This document shows, piece after piece, positions 26,566-36,856 of a stretch of DNA of 64,000 bases. The DNA comes from JAZUOT01 sp045604805 (lineage in GTDB: Bacteria > Bacillota > Clostridia > Oscillospirales > Acutalibacteraceae), in the NCBI GenBank assembly GCA_045604805.1, contig JAZUOT010000043.1, positions 1 through 64,000 of the forward strand, given 5' to 3'. The stretch's first letter is position 1, and the number at the start of each line of letters is the position of its first letter. The notes beneath the pieces were generated by a model. It worked only from the letters and a program-made list of their open reading frames with translations, ran no database searches and was not told where the DNA came from. A program made the translations under genes and the position numbers.

Positions 26566-26610
26566 ATATTCGGTGACAGAGTAGTTAAACTAAAAATGCC
26601 CACCGAATAT
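26566..26610. other. Inverted repeat between glgA and the glycosyltransferase gene
   Basis: Arms ATATTCGGTG (26566-26575) and CACCGAATAT (26601-26610), a perfect 10-bp match around a 25-base loop. No good T run follows on the minus strand; it could be a weak terminator or a protein-binding site. Confidence 0.35.
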
Positions 26611-26665
26611 TTTTGAAGATTACTATATACAAATATTACTTATAATTAGATTTTCCACAAGTAAA

Positions 26666-28093
26666 TTATCTTATCATTTCTTTATAGAGCCTGATATATT
26701 CGTTTGCTGACTTACCCCAACTATTATCGCAAGCCATAGCACGTTCAACAAGCATTCTCCAGCCCTTACCATTATCACTCCAATAGCCAGCTATAGCTCT
26801 TTGAATTGCACCTAACATATCTCCTGAGTTGTAAGTTTTAAAGGTGAAGCCATTTCCCACTCTGTCTCCGCTATCCTGTATGGAATCTCGAAGGCCACCG
26901 GTTTCTCTGACTATTGGTATAGTACCGTAGCGGAGAGCTATCATTTGAGCGAGCCCACAGGGTTCACTTTTCGAAGGCATCAAGAACATATCCGCACCCG
27001 CATATATTTTGCGGGAAAGCTCTGGGACAAAGCCATAGCAGGGCACAAATTTTTTGGAATATTTTCCCTGCATATATCTGAAAAAATTTTCGTATTCCCA
27101 GTCACCTGAACCCAATATTACAAACTGGATATTTTCTTCATTGAGCATTTTTTCCATGGCTTCTCTGACCAGATCTAGGCCCTTGTGAGAAACCAGACGA
27201 GAGACCATACCTATCAATGGAACTTCAGCATTTTGCTCTAAACCCAAACGCTCTTGCAATTTAAGTTTATTTTCATATTTAGCTTCTATATTTTTTATAG
27301 AATAATTTACATATATGTCTTTATCTGTTTCTGGGTCATAGTTTTTTATATCTATACCATTGAGTATGCCGCTCAATTTCCAAGAACGATCCCTCAAGAT
27401 AGGATCAAGCTCGTGTGCAAACCATGGGTCGAGTATTTCATTAGCATAGCTAGGACTCACGGTATTTACACGGTTTGCAGATTCAATAGCACCCTTCATC
27501 ATGTTTATGCAGCCATCATATTCTACGATTGCTCCACCGTAATCAGGTAAGCCTAGTATCTCGTTCATTATTTCTAGACCGTACTTACCTTGGTACTGTA
27601 TGTTGTGTATGGTGAATAGGGTCTTTATACCTTTGTACCAGTCGTAATTTGAATAAAATATACTATAATACACTGGCACCATAGCAGTTTGCCAGTCGTT
27701 TGCGTGTATAACATCTGGTTTAAAATCGATATATGCCAACATTTCAAGTGCAGCTCTAGAGAAAAATGAGAAACGTTCGGCATCATCGTAATGACCATAT
27801 ATGCTACCACGATTAAAATAATACTGGTTATCTATGAAATAATAAATTACGCCATTATATCTTGCTTCGAAAATTCCACAATACTGCCTGCGCCATGAAA
27901 CAGGCACAGAAAAACTTGTTACAAAGCGCATACTATCTTTTAATTCCTGCGGTATAGTATCATAAAGTGGCATGACCACCCTGCAACCGACAAGTCTTTT
28001 CCTAAGCTCGTGAGGTAGAGACCCTGCTACATCTCCTAAACCGCCTGATGCCGCAAAAGGCAATGCTTCGCTGGTACAATACAAAACTTTCAT
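26666..28093 (-). CDS. glgA: Glycogen synthase (ADP-glucose type)
   Basis: 475 residues, GT5 family. Transfers glucose from ADP-glucose to the growing alpha-1,4-glucan. The KxGGL-equivalent ADP-glucose loop appears as ASGGLGDVAGSLP at ~15 (Ser in place of Lys). HANDWQTAMVP, NTVSPSYANEI and the C-terminal SEPCGLAQMIALRYGTIPIVRETGGL are typical. Last gene of glgB-glgC-glgD-glgA. GGGGGA precedes the ATG. Confidence 0.95.
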   Translation of the reverse strand: MKVLYCTSEALPFAASGGLGDVAGSLPHELRKRLVGCRVVMPLYDTIPQELKDSMRFVTSFSVPVSWRRQYCGIFEARYNGVIYYFIDNQYYFNRGSIYGHYDDAERFSFFSRAALEMLAYIDFKPDVIHANDWQTAMVPVYYSIFYSNYDWYKGIKTLFTIHNIQYQGKYGLEIMNEILGLPDYGGAIVEYDGCINMMKGAIESANRVNTVSPSYANEILDPWFAHELDPILRDRSWKLSGILNGIDIKNYDPETDKDIYVNYSIKNIEAKYENKLKLQERLGLEQNAEVPLIGMVSRLVSHKGLDLVREAMEKMLNEENIQFVILGSGDWEYENFFRYMQGKYSKKFVPCYGFVPELSRKIYAGADMFLMPSKSEPCGLAQMIALRYGTIPIVRETGGLRDSIQDSGDRVGNGFTFKTYNSGDMLGAIQRAIAGYWSDNGKGWRMLVERAMACDNSWGKSANEYIRLYKEMIR

Positions 28094-28135
28094 AAATACA
28101 AAATCCCCCGAATTGCTTAGAGTGCATAGATACTA

Positions 28136-29257
28136 TTATACTACAGCTGCTTTGCTTATATATACAGGACAAGTTTCATTTGCCGAAAGATTTACATCAT
28201 TTTGAACTATAACATCTTTATCGGCTATAACATAATTTAGAGAAGAATTTTCGCCTATATTTGAGTCTTGCATTATAACACAGTTGGAAATTTTAGAACC
28301 TTTTCCAACATGGACCCCTCTGAATAAAACGCTATTCTCAACTTCGCCCTGTATTACGCAACCATTAGCAATAAATGAATTTCGAACTTTAGAATCAAAG
28401 CCATATCTTGCTGGCATATCATCTCTTGTCTTAGTGTAAATTGGTCTTGTCTGATTATTAAAAAGCTCATCCATAACTACTGGATTCATAAACTCCATAT
28501 TAGCTTTAAAGTACTCGCATGGTGAGCTGATTATATGAGAATATCCGTTAAACTCATATCCATAAACTTTATATTTTGAAAGATTATTTTTGAGCAAATC
28601 ATTCCTAAAACTGGTTTTATTAGCAGCACAACATTCCTTTACTAGTTTTAAGAGAAGTTCTCTTTTTATCAAAGTGGTGTTGTATGTATACATACATTCT
28701 TCATTTGATGAGGCAGTTACATTTAAATCAATTACCCTGCCGTCACTCCCCAAACTAAGTGAAGTAACATCGTCTATTTCCTTGGAAAGTTTACCGTTTT
28801 TGTAGATTAAGGTGATATCAGCATCTTGTTTAACACTGAAATTTATAACCTTTTTGAAATCTATATTGCAGACCATATCGCAGTCGCTAAGTAGAACATA
28901 ATTTTCGTTGCTATCAGCTATAAATCTGCTTATAGCTTCCAAAATTCTGACTCTATTTGTAAAACCATTAGTACTTCCGCCGAAAAAAGGAGGAAGTATG
29001 AATAATCCCCCGCGCTTTTTTGCAAGATCCCAGGATTTACCTGTACCTAGGTGATCCATTAAAGACTGATAATTAAATTTAGTTACTACTCCGACTTTAT
29101 TTATTCCTGAATTAACCATGCTTGATAGAACAAAATCTATGAGCCGATATCTTCCACCAATAGGGACAGAACCCATAGTGCGCTTTTCTGTGAGTTCGCT
29201 TATTCTTTCTTCGTTTGTGCTTGAAAACACTATTCCTAAAGTTTCATGCTCCCTCAT
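28136..29257 (-). CDS. glgD: Glucose-1-phosphate adenylyltransferase-like subunit GlgD
   Basis: 373 residues from the ATG at 29257 (MREHETLGIVFSS), with GAGGTGG 7 bases upstream; the frame opens at 29281. It overlaps the end of glgC by 14 bases, indicating coupling. Nucleotidyltransferase fold, but the N-terminal GGQGSRLG of GlgC is replaced by IVFSSTNEERI, so catalytic residues are missing, as usual for GlgD. It acts as a regulatory partner that raises GlgC activity in Firmicutes. C-terminal left-handed beta-helix hexapeptides (NCVIMQDSNIGENSSLNYVI) are present. Confidence 0.93.
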   Translation of the reverse strand: MREHETLGIVFSSTNEERISELTEKRTMGSVPIGGRYRLIDFVLSSMVNSGINKVGVVTKFNYQSLMDHLGTGKSWDLAKKRGGLFILPPFFGGSTNGFTNRVRILEAISRFIADSNENYVLLSDCDMVCNIDFKKVINFSVKQDADITLIYKNGKLSKEIDDVTSLSLGSDGRVIDLNVTASSNEECMYTYNTTLIKRELLLKLVKECCAANKTSFRNDLLKNNLSKYKVYGYEFNGYSHIISSPCEYFKANMEFMNPVVMDELFNNQTRPIYTKTRDDMPARYGFDSKVRNSFIANGCVIQGEVENSVLFRGVHVGKGSKISNCVIMQDSNIGENSSLNYVIADKDVIVQNDVNLSANETCPVYISKAAVV

Positions 29258-30473
29258 ATCTGGCCACCTCTTCGATATCATTATCTATCATTTCTTTAGC
29301 TTCTATCCTTGAGTTCTTTCCTACTTTTAAATTATCCCCAACTACAGTTATACCCCATTTTCCCGGGTTTCTTATATATTCAGGTCTAGCGCCAATATGA
29401 GCATTTTCATCAATATAAGTATTTTCAGATATTATTGAGTATTCTACTACAGCTCCCTTGCATATTTTGACACCAGGCATCAAAATAGAACCTACTACCT
29501 TTGCACCTTCTTCGACCTTTACCCCTTCGAACAAAACAGAACCTACAACAGTACCGCAAACGTTGCAGCCGTCACATATCAGAGAATTATCTATCTTTGC
29601 ACTTTTGCCTATATACTGCGGTGGCATACAGAAATTCCTTGAATATATCTTCCAATTTTCATCATTTAGGTCAAGAGATGTATTCGGGTCAAGCAAGTCC
29701 ATATTGGAATCCCATAAACTTTCTATAGTTCCGACATCTTTCCAGTAGCCTTCAAATTTATAGGTAAACATTCTTTCGCCAGAACTCAGCATATTGGGTA
29801 AAACATTTTTCCCAAAGTCATTTTCTGAATTCGGGTCATTTTCGTCATCTATCAAATATTTTCTGAGTTTTTCCCATGAAAAAACATATATACCCATAGA
29901 AGCTTTTGTACTTTTGGGTTGTTTTGGTTTCTCATCGAATTCATATATAGAACCATCTTCCCTAGTGTTTAGTATACCGAATCGCGAAGCTTCTGATATG
30001 GGGACATCTATCACAGCTATAGTGCAGTCAGCCTTGTTTTTTTTGTGCTCACTTATCATTTTGGAATAATCCATCTTGTATATATGGTCACCAGATAAAA
30101 CAACAACATATTTTGGACTATACCTATCAATGTAATTTATATTTTGATAAATAGCATTTGCTGTGCCCTTGTACCAATCTGCACCCTTATTCCTCTGGTA
30201 CGGTGGCAAAACTCGAACACCGCTATTCATCCCATCAAGATCCCAAGGTTGGCCGTTACCTATATATTCATTCAAAACAAGTGGCTGATACTGTGTCAAT
30301 ACTCCTACCGCTTCTATGCCGGAATTTATGCAGTTTGAAAGGGGAAAATCTATGATTCTGTACTTTCCACCATATGGTACGGCAGGTTTTGCTATCTTAG
30401 TAGTCAGTACACCTAGTCTACTTCCTTGCCCTCCTGCTAACAGCATCGCGACTGTTTCTTGTTTTGAGAACAT
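29244..30473 (-). CDS. glgC: Glucose-1-phosphate adenylyltransferase
   Basis: 409 residues. Makes ADP-glucose, the committed step of bacterial glycogen synthesis. AMLLAGGQGSRLGVLT at ~9-24 is the nucleotide-binding loop, KPAVPYGGKYRIIDFPLSN follows, and VVLSGDHIYKMDY is the catalytic Asp region. Hexapeptide repeats fill the C-terminus. GAGGAGG precedes the start by about 12 bases. Second gene of the glycogen operon. Confidence 0.96.
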   Translation of the reverse strand: MFSKQETVAMLLAGGQGSRLGVLTTKIAKPAVPYGGKYRIIDFPLSNCINSGIEAVGVLTQYQPLVLNEYIGNGQPWDLDGMNSGVRVLPPYQRNKGADWYKGTANAIYQNINYIDRYSPKYVVVLSGDHIYKMDYSKMISEHKKNKADCTIAVIDVPISEASRFGILNTREDGSIYEFDEKPKQPKSTKASMGIYVFSWEKLRKYLIDDENDPNSENDFGKNVLPNMLSSGERMFTYKFEGYWKDVGTIESLWDSNMDLLDPNTSLDLNDENWKIYSRNFCMPPQYIGKSAKIDNSLICDGCNVCGTVVGSVLFEGVKVEEGAKVVGSILMPGVKICKGAVVEYSIISENTYIDENAHIGARPEYIRNPGKWGITVVGDNLKVGKNSRIEAKEMIDNDIEEVARYEGA

Positions 30474-30511
30474 CTGACATACGCCTCCTCAAAATAATTC
30501 ATTTTGTAAGT

Positions 30512-32482
30512 CTATTTTAGTTTGCTTGTACCAGAATTTTTAGAATTCTTTATTAATTTTATCTTTTCTTTTTTTGGTTCTGTTTTTTTGACACATTTCA
30601 AATAAACTGCAGAAAATGGTTGCAGTTTCAAGTTGATAGAATTCTCGTGACCGTGCATAGGAATTTTTTCTGTTTTTATTGAGTCACCATTAGTATATCC
30701 GCTGCCACCGAACTTTTTTTCTTCGCTAGAAAAAATCTCCGCATAAGTACCTTCAAAAGGTACACCTATACGATAATTTTCCCTTAACACAGGTTGAAAA
30801 TTAAACACAGCAATTATTTCATTTTTATCTTCGTCTTTTCTTCTGAAAGCTATGACACTGTGTTTGTAGTCATCACTTGCAATCCACTCAAAACCTTCCC
30901 ATGAAAAGTCTATATTCCACATGGGCTTATTATGCAAATAAAAATGATTTATCTCTTTAAAAAATCTGTGTAACTGATTATGAGCTGGATAGTCTAACAA
31001 AGACCAGTCGAGTTCATTATTAAAATCCCACTCACTAAACTGTCCAAATTCTGTTCCCATAAAGTTAAGTTTTTTACCGGGGTGCGCCATCATATAGGAT
31101 ATAAAAAGCCTCACACCTGCAAATTTTTGCTCGTAATTTCCCGGCATTTTATTTATAAGAGAACATTTTCCGTGGACCACTTCATCGTGAGATATCGGCA
31201 AAATGAAGTTTTCTGAAAAAGCGTAGAAAAACGAAAAAGTTATATCTCTATGGTTGTCTGGGCGATACAATGGATCCAAAGATATATACCTAAGCATGTC
31301 ATTCATCCAGCCCATATTCCATTTGTAATTAAACCCTAGTCCGCCGTCTTTTACGGGCTTTGAGACCATGGGCCAAGCTGTAGATTCTTCTGCTATCATT
31401 ATTGCATTAGGGAACATAGAAAATACCGCTGTATTTAATTTTTGTAAAAATTCAACGGCTTCTAAATTTTCCTTACCACCATATTTATTCGGCATCCATT
31501 CACCATCACGCCTATTGTAGTCAAGGTAAAGCATAGACGCTACAGCATCACATCTTATACCATCTATATGGTATTTATCCAGCCAAAATATTGCACTAGA
31601 AATAAGGAATGACATAACTTCAGTCCGACCATAATCAAAAACCAAAGTTCCCCATTCCTTGTGTTCGCCTTTTCTAGGATCCTTATACTCATAGGTAGCA
31701 GTACCATCAAATTTAGCAAGGCCGTGCTCATCTCTAGGGAAATGAGCTGGAACCCAGTCCATTATAACGGCTATGTCGTTTTTGTGACATTCGTCTATAA
31801 ACTTCATGAAATCTTCAGGAGTTCCATATCTAGATGTCGGCGCAAAATATCCTGTAACCTGATATCCCCAAGAACCATCAAAGGGATATTCTGTGAGGGG
31901 CATAAGTTCTATATGTGTATAACCCATTTCCTTCACATAGGGTATAAGCTCTTGAGCTAGCTTTTTGTAGGAAAAAGTGTTACCATCTGAAAATTTACGC
32001 CAAGAATCAGCATGGACTTCATATATGTTCATGGCCTGAGAATATTGATTGGATTTAGATTTTTTTTCTTGCCAAATTTTATCATGCCAAGTGTATCTGT
32101 CTATATTGCATATCTTAGAAGCATTTGCAGGACGAGTTTCTGTATGAAAGGCATACGGGTCACTTTTATACACTTCTTGGCCGTTTGCAGATTTTATGCA
32201 AAATTTGTAAATATCGTACTCTTGAAGTTCAGGCTCTGAAATATATAATTCCCATATCCCTTCATTTGTTATCTTTTGCATTTTATCTTTGTTTGTGTCC
32301 CAGCCGTTGAAATCGCCAACAACAGAAACCGAAACTGCATTTGGAGCCCATGTGCGAAATACGACTGTATTTTTACCACCAATATTTACACGGTGCGCTC
32401 CCATATATTCGTAAGCTTTATAGTATGTTCCCTGATGGAACAAATATGACTGTTCTTGTGTATTGTCCAATTGTGCACCCAT
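30512..32482 (-). CDS. glgB: 1,4-alpha-glucan branching enzyme
   Basis: 656 residues, GH13. Introduces alpha-1,6 branches into glycogen. An N-terminal CBM48 (VVFRTWAPNAVSVSVVGDFNGWD) is followed by the TIM barrel with DGIRCDAVASML (catalytic Asp), MIAEESTAWP (catalytic Glu) and ISHDEVVHGK (transition-state Asp), then the all-beta C-terminal domain. AAGGAG precedes the ATG. First gene of the operon, whose four products cover ADP-glucose formation, elongation and branching; degradative glgP is not present. Confidence 0.96.
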   Translation of the reverse strand: MGAQLDNTQEQSYLFHQGTYYKAYEYMGAHRVNIGGKNTVVFRTWAPNAVSVSVVGDFNGWDTNKDKMQKITNEGIWELYISEPELQEYDIYKFCIKSANGQEVYKSDPYAFHTETRPANASKICNIDRYTWHDKIWQEKKSKSNQYSQAMNIYEVHADSWRKFSDGNTFSYKKLAQELIPYVKEMGYTHIELMPLTEYPFDGSWGYQVTGYFAPTSRYGTPEDFMKFIDECHKNDIAVIMDWVPAHFPRDEHGLAKFDGTATYEYKDPRKGEHKEWGTLVFDYGRTEVMSFLISSAIFWLDKYHIDGIRCDAVASMLYLDYNRRDGEWMPNKYGGKENLEAVEFLQKLNTAVFSMFPNAIMIAEESTAWPMVSKPVKDGGLGFNYKWNMGWMNDMLRYISLDPLYRPDNHRDITFSFFYAFSENFILPISHDEVVHGKCSLINKMPGNYEQKFAGVRLFISYMMAHPGKKLNFMGTEFGQFSEWDFNNELDWSLLDYPAHNQLHRFFKEINHFYLHNKPMWNIDFSWEGFEWIASDDYKHSVIAFRRKDEDKNEIIAVFNFQPVLRENYRIGVPFEGTYAEIFSSEEKKFGGSGYTNGDSIKTEKIPMHGHENSINLKLQPFSAVYLKCVKKTEPKKEKIKLIKNSKNSGTSKLK

Positions 32483-32768
32483 GCAATACGCACTCCTTGC
32501 AGTAATAGATTAGGTCATTTGCTCCCAAAGAAAATCATCCCTCGAATGAAGCCATATTATACTACATAGCATACAAAGATTTCTCAGGACAAACTAAACC
32601 TACCCACATGCTTCGAATAATAGCATTTTAAGTGGAGGTTTTCAATGCTTTTAGGCAAAATTTCTTAAAAAATGGAATCTGGGTGCGACGATTTGGTTAT
32701 ATTGCACATATATTTTTTGGGGCACGATGCAAAAAATAATCTGTAATTGCGTATTTGCTTATTGAATA

Positions 32769-34460
32769 TTACATACTTTCGGGTGTAGAAATTTTAAACA
32801 TATCTAAGACATTTTTAATAACAGTTTTAGTTGCGATACACAGGTTAAGTCTTGCTTGCATTAAGACTTCATCTTCAACATTGACCCTGCAGGCGTTATA
32901 AAATCTGTGGAACAAGTTAGCCAGATCTATAACATATCTAGTTATTTTTGCTGGCTCATAAGATTTCGCTGAAGCTATTATCTCCATAGTATAGGTTGAA
33001 ATATGTCTCATCAAGTCTAATTCTTCTTCGCTGGATAATTTCAGTAGCTCTTCTTGAGTACATTTGCGTACTTTTGTGCCCTTAGATTCTATGTTTTTTA
33101 TGATGCTACATATACGCGCATGAGCATATTGGACATAGTACACAGGATTTTGAGAATCTTGTTTTACAGCCAGATCCAAATCAAAGTCCATCTGGGAATT
33201 AGCTTCTCTCATATTGAAAATAAACCTAGCGGAGTCGACATTTACTTCGTTGAGCAAATCTTCCAGCTGCAAGGCTTTGCCTGTTCTTTTGCTCATTTTC
33301 ACAACTTGTCCATCTCTTTTTAGCTTTACAAGTTGCATTAATATAACATCGAGTTTATTGGAATTCACACCAACATCAGCAAGTGCAGCTTTAAGTCTCG
33401 CAACATGACCATGATGATCTGCACCCCAAATATTTATACATCTGTCAAACTTCCTATCTAGGAATTTATTCATGTGATAAGCAATATCTGCTGTAAAATA
33501 GGTAGGTGTTTTGTTAGCTCTTATTAGTACTTCGTCTTTTTCGTCATCGCTATTAGTTTTGTAGAATATAGCGCCATCTTTTTCGTAAGTTAAGCCGCGT
33601 CTTTTAAAGGCTTCGACCACATCGTTTACCTTGTTTTCCTTATGAAGAACACTTTCCTTGAACCAAACATCATAATGGATACGATATTTATCCAAATTCC
33701 TTTGCATTCTGTCAATATTTTTAGGCAAAGCAAAATCAACAAGTGCCCTCTGTCTTTCTTCGGTGCTTAAGGACATATATTTATCTGCATGAATTTGTGA
33801 AAATTCCAAGGCTAAATCTTTTATATCTTCACCTTGATAACACTCCTCAGGGAACTCAACATTTTCTTCACCTTTGAATATCTGCTGATATCTTAAATCC
33901 AGAGAGAGAGCAAACTTATCTATCTGGTTTCCTGCGTCATTTATATAGAATTCCCGACTAACATCAAAGCCTGCTGTTTCCATGACGGATGCAAGACAAT
34001 CTCCTAAAGCACCGCCTCTGGCATTGCCCATATGCATAGGTCCTGTTGGATTAGCTGAAACAAACTCTATATTTACTTTTTCTGATTTTCCATAGTCACT
34101 TTTCCCGTAGTTTTCTTTCTGTTTTATAACTTCAATTACGACATCGGAGAAAAACTCTTTATTGAGGTAAAAATTCATAAATCCGGGAGCAACCACTTCG
34201 AATTTAGAAAAACAGCTTTCCTCAAGGTCTATATTTTCTGATATAATTTCGGCTATTTTCATTGGTGCCATTCTGAAGACCTTTGCACTTATCATAGCCA
34301 AATTAGTCGCAAAGTCTCCATGTTTTCGTTCAGCTGGTATTTCTATTATGAAATCAGGTATTGGTGCTTGTGGTAAATTCCCTTGGGCTACTGCCTTTCC
34401 CATAGCTTCAATTAATATATTTCTTAGCTCATTATTAGCTTTCAATAATATTTTCGACAT
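32769..34460 (-). CDS. argS: Arginyl-tRNA synthetase
   Basis: 563 residues, class I aminoacyl-tRNA synthetase. HIGH motif as HMGN in SANPTGPMHMGNARGG (~143-146), the KMSKRTGKALQL signature at about 370, and the C-terminal DALR anticodon-binding domain (LFHRFYNACRVN). The ATG lies inside the end of the DUF1934 gene (26-base overlap), so translation is coupled. Last gene of glk-ddl-murI-DUF1934-argS. Confidence 0.96.
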   Translation of the reverse strand: MSKILLKANNELRNILIEAMGKAVAQGNLPQAPIPDFIIEIPAERKHGDFATNLAMISAKVFRMAPMKIAEIISENIDLEESCFSKFEVVAPGFMNFYLNKEFFSDVVIEVIKQKENYGKSDYGKSEKVNIEFVSANPTGPMHMGNARGGALGDCLASVMETAGFDVSREFYINDAGNQIDKFALSLDLRYQQIFKGEENVEFPEECYQGEDIKDLALEFSQIHADKYMSLSTEERQRALVDFALPKNIDRMQRNLDKYRIHYDVWFKESVLHKENKVNDVVEAFKRRGLTYEKDGAIFYKTNSDDEKDEVLIRANKTPTYFTADIAYHMNKFLDRKFDRCINIWGADHHGHVARLKAALADVGVNSNKLDVILMQLVKLKRDGQVVKMSKRTGKALQLEDLLNEVNVDSARFIFNMREANSQMDFDLDLAVKQDSQNPVYYVQYAHARICSIIKNIESKGTKVRKCTQEELLKLSSEEELDLMRHISTYTMEIIASAKSYEPAKITRYVIDLANLFHRFYNACRVNVEDEVLMQARLNLCIATKTVIKNVLDMFKISTPESM

Positions 34461-34911
34461 TTATATGATCCTTTTCTTTTTCTTTTTCTATATTTCTTAT
34501 GTTAAGCGAAAGTTTATGTTCGCTATTTATATCACAATTCATATCAAGCGAATACTCTACTTCAAGTTTTCCGCCGTTGCGATTTAATTGGCTTTTTATC
34601 TTTTTAGTAAAAATACCCACGAGCATAGAGCCCATAGATGTATCATAACAACACATATGGCGCTTGCCATTTTCTAAGATAAGATTAGTTTCGGATTCTC
34701 CCCTATGGGAAAGAGTTAGCATTCTGTCGTCTTCCAGTTCTAGTACTGCAGTGACAGGTGAATTCAATAAAGTATTTTTGTATTCTCTGTAGATTATGTA
34801 TTTTTTATTGCCGTTGACTATATAGTTGCCTTTTGTTGTGAATTCTGTTTTCTCGACATGATCGCCTATAAGTTGCGTACCCTTTATTGATATCAAAAAA
34901 TTATCACGCAT
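34435..34911 (-). CDS. ywiB: DUF1934 beta-barrel protein (YwiB-like)
   Basis: 158 residues, a calycin-like beta-barrel of unknown function. It shows the family layout: ISIKGTQ...EFTTKGNYIVNGNKKYIIYRE at the N-terminus, MLTLSHRGESETNLILE, then the LEVEYSLDMNC strand. DUF1934 genes typically sit directly upstream of argS in Firmicutes, as here. Molecular role unknown; the pairing suggests a link to translation or stress. Confidence 0.85.
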   Translation of the reverse strand: MRDNFLISIKGTQLIGDHVEKTEFTTKGNYIVNGNKKYIIYREYKNTLLNSPVTAVLELEDDRMLTLSHRGESETNLILENGKRHMCCYDTSMGSMLVGIFTKKIKSQLNRNGGKLEVEYSLDMNCDINSEHKLSLNIRNIEKEKEKDHINVENIIES

Positions 34912-34935
34912 ACAAAAACGCCTCCCTTAAACATC

Positions 34936-35754
34936 CTAGAAATTTTCTATATTTATCTGCCTCACTATGCTATCGCTTATATTTTTTTCTCCTAAAAATT
35001 TATCTGCGTTTTTCTTAAACTCATCCACAGTATCACTCAGATAAAACTTAACTATGCCTTTATTTTTATTGTTATTCAGAATTTTCAATTTTCTAAGCTG
35101 CTTTTTTACGTAAATTGCAGTTTCTTTCCCCGGATCTATAAGTCTGACATCTTCACCCACAAAGCTTGCTATATTTTTCTTGATAATAGGATAGTGCGTA
35201 CAACCTAAAATCAAAGTGTCCACACCTTTATTTTTAAGTTCAAATAGATAGTGTTGCACCGTGGCGTTAGTTATATTATCGTCTCCATCTATAAAACCGT
35301 TTTCCACTAGAGGAACAAACAAAGGGCAAGCAGATGAATAAACCTTAACATCAGGATCCAATTCTTTCAAGGTTTTTTCGTAAGCGCCGCTATTTATGGT
35401 GGCACTTGTTCCTATCACTGCAATTCTTTTATTCTTGCTGTGTGCAACGGCAGATTTGCAAGTAGGTTCCAGAACTCCGCTAAGTGGTACGCTTGTAGCT
35501 ATATCCTTGGGAGAAAGCACACAGCTGACTGTACCACAAGCTATAACTATATATTTTACTTCGTTCATGCACAAAAATCTTATATCTTGATTTGCGTATT
35601 TTCGTATAGTAGCGTTACTTCTTGTTCCGTATGGTACTCTACCAGTATCACCAAGATAAATTATATCTTCACAAGGAAGAATTTCCCGGAATTCTTTGAC
35701 AGCAGTAAGACCGCCCAAACCAGAATCAAATACCCCAATAGGTCTTTTATCCAT
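34936..35754 (-). CDS. murI: Glutamate racemase
   Basis: 272 residues from the ATG at 35754, with AAAGGA 10 bases upstream; a TTG at 35763 would be too close to that site. Makes D-glutamate for peptidoglycan. GVFDSGLGGLT at the N-terminus, first catalytic Cys in VIACGTVSC and second in LGCTHYPII. The first motif usually reads ACNTA(T/S); here the Asn is Gly. The enzyme lies just after ddl, matching cell-wall precursor synthesis. Confidence 0.93.
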   Translation of the reverse strand: MDKRPIGVFDSGLGGLTAVKEFREILPCEDIIYLGDTGRVPYGTRSNATIRKYANQDIRFLCMNEVKYIVIACGTVSCVLSPKDIATSVPLSGVLEPTCKSAVAHSKNKRIAVIGTSATINSGAYEKTLKELDPDVKVYSSACPLFVPLVENGFIDGDDNITNATVQHYLFELKNKGVDTLILGCTHYPIIKKNIASFVGEDVRLIDPGKETAIYVKKQLRKLKILNNNKNKGIVKFYLSDTVDEFKKNADKFLGEKNISDSIVRQINIENF

Positions 35755-35768
35755 TCTTTCCAAATCCT

Positions 35769-36836
35769 TTACATATCAAAAGCAAGTTCTATAAGTTTTG
35801 TGAGTAATTCTTTGCTGCTATAACCTTTGTGTAACATTAATTTAGGATACATACTTATCGAGGTAAAACCAGGTAAAGTATTTATTTCATTCAAATAGAT
35901 ATTATCGTATTTATCAACAAAGAAGTCAACGCGCGAAAGTCCTGAACAAGCTAGTGCTTTATAGGCTTTTTCTGCGGTAGATCTTATGTTTTCTATGGTA
36001 TTTTCAGAAAGTTTCGCAGGTATGGAAATTTCAGAATCATCACTTTTGTATTTAGCTTCGTAATCGTAAAATTCATTAGAAGGCGCTATTTGCCCAACAG
36101 TAGAAACTTCAAGCTGATTTTTGTTTCCAAGCACAGCACATTCTGCTTCTATCCCAACTATAGCCTCTTCTACTAGAATTTTATTATCTTCGGCTTTTGC
36201 CTTTAAAAGAGCTGTTTTTAATTCACATCTATTTTTGGCCTTACTGACCCCGACAGAAGAGCCTGCACTGGAAGGCTTGACAAACACAGGATAATCGTTT
36301 AGCTTCTGTTCAACTTTGTCAACGCAATCTTCTATATTTTCTTCTATCTCATAGTCAAAAAACCATACAAACTTTGCCTGTTTAATATTTTCATGCTCAA
36401 AGACAATATTGGATATTACTTTATCCATACAGGCATTAGATGCAGCCAAACGACAGCCGACAAAAGGAATCCCCGATAATTCCAGAAGTCCCTGGATTGT
36501 CCCATCTTCACCGTTTTTGCCATGTAAAACCGGAAAAACCACATCAATATTTTTCATGTGACAACTATTATTTTCAAAAACAAGAAGCCCCTTGTGAGAA
36601 CTGTCTGGAGATAGAATGACTTTTTTATTAGAAATATGATTTTCCCAGACTTTGTTTTTTATATCATCTACATCCCTGGAAAATAAAAACCATTCTCCTT
36701 TTTTATTAATCCCAATAGGCAAAACTTCAAATTTTTCTCTATCTAGATTTTCCAAAACAAAAGCAGCTGAAACACAAGATATCTCATGTTCTGACGATTG
36801 ACCGCCAAAAAGTACAGCTACAACTTTTTTCAGCAT
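35769..36836 (-). CDS. ddl: D-alanine--D-alanine ligase
   Basis: 355 residues from the ATG at 36836 (MLKKVVAVLFGGQSSEHEIS), preceded by AGGGGTG; a GTG at 36848 lies too close to that site. ATP-grasp ligase making D-Ala-D-Ala for peptidoglycan. FVKPSSAGSSVGVSK is the ATP-binding loop, VEEAIVGIEAECAVLG follows, and the C-terminal NEINTLPGFTSISMYPKL holds metal ligands. The YPKL ending corresponds to a Tyr/Phe specificity region expected for D-Ala rather than D-Lac, which is not certain from sequence alone. Confidence 0.95.
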   Translation of the reverse strand: MLKKVVAVLFGGQSSEHEISCVSAAFVLENLDREKFEVLPIGINKKGEWFLFSRDVDDIKNKVWENHISNKKVILSPDSSHKGLLVFENNSCHMKNIDVVFPVLHGKNGEDGTIQGLLELSGIPFVGCRLAASNACMDKVISNIVFEHENIKQAKFVWFFDYEIEENIEDCVDKVEQKLNDYPVFVKPSSAGSSVGVSKAKNRCELKTALLKAKAEDNKILVEEAIVGIEAECAVLGNKNQLEVSTVGQIAPSNEFYDYEAKYKSDDSEISIPAKLSENTIENIRSTAEKAYKALACSGLSRVDFFVDKYDNIYLNEINTLPGFTSISMYPKLMLHKGYSSKELLTKLIELAFDM

Positions 36837-36856
36837 TAAGTCACACACCCCTAAAA

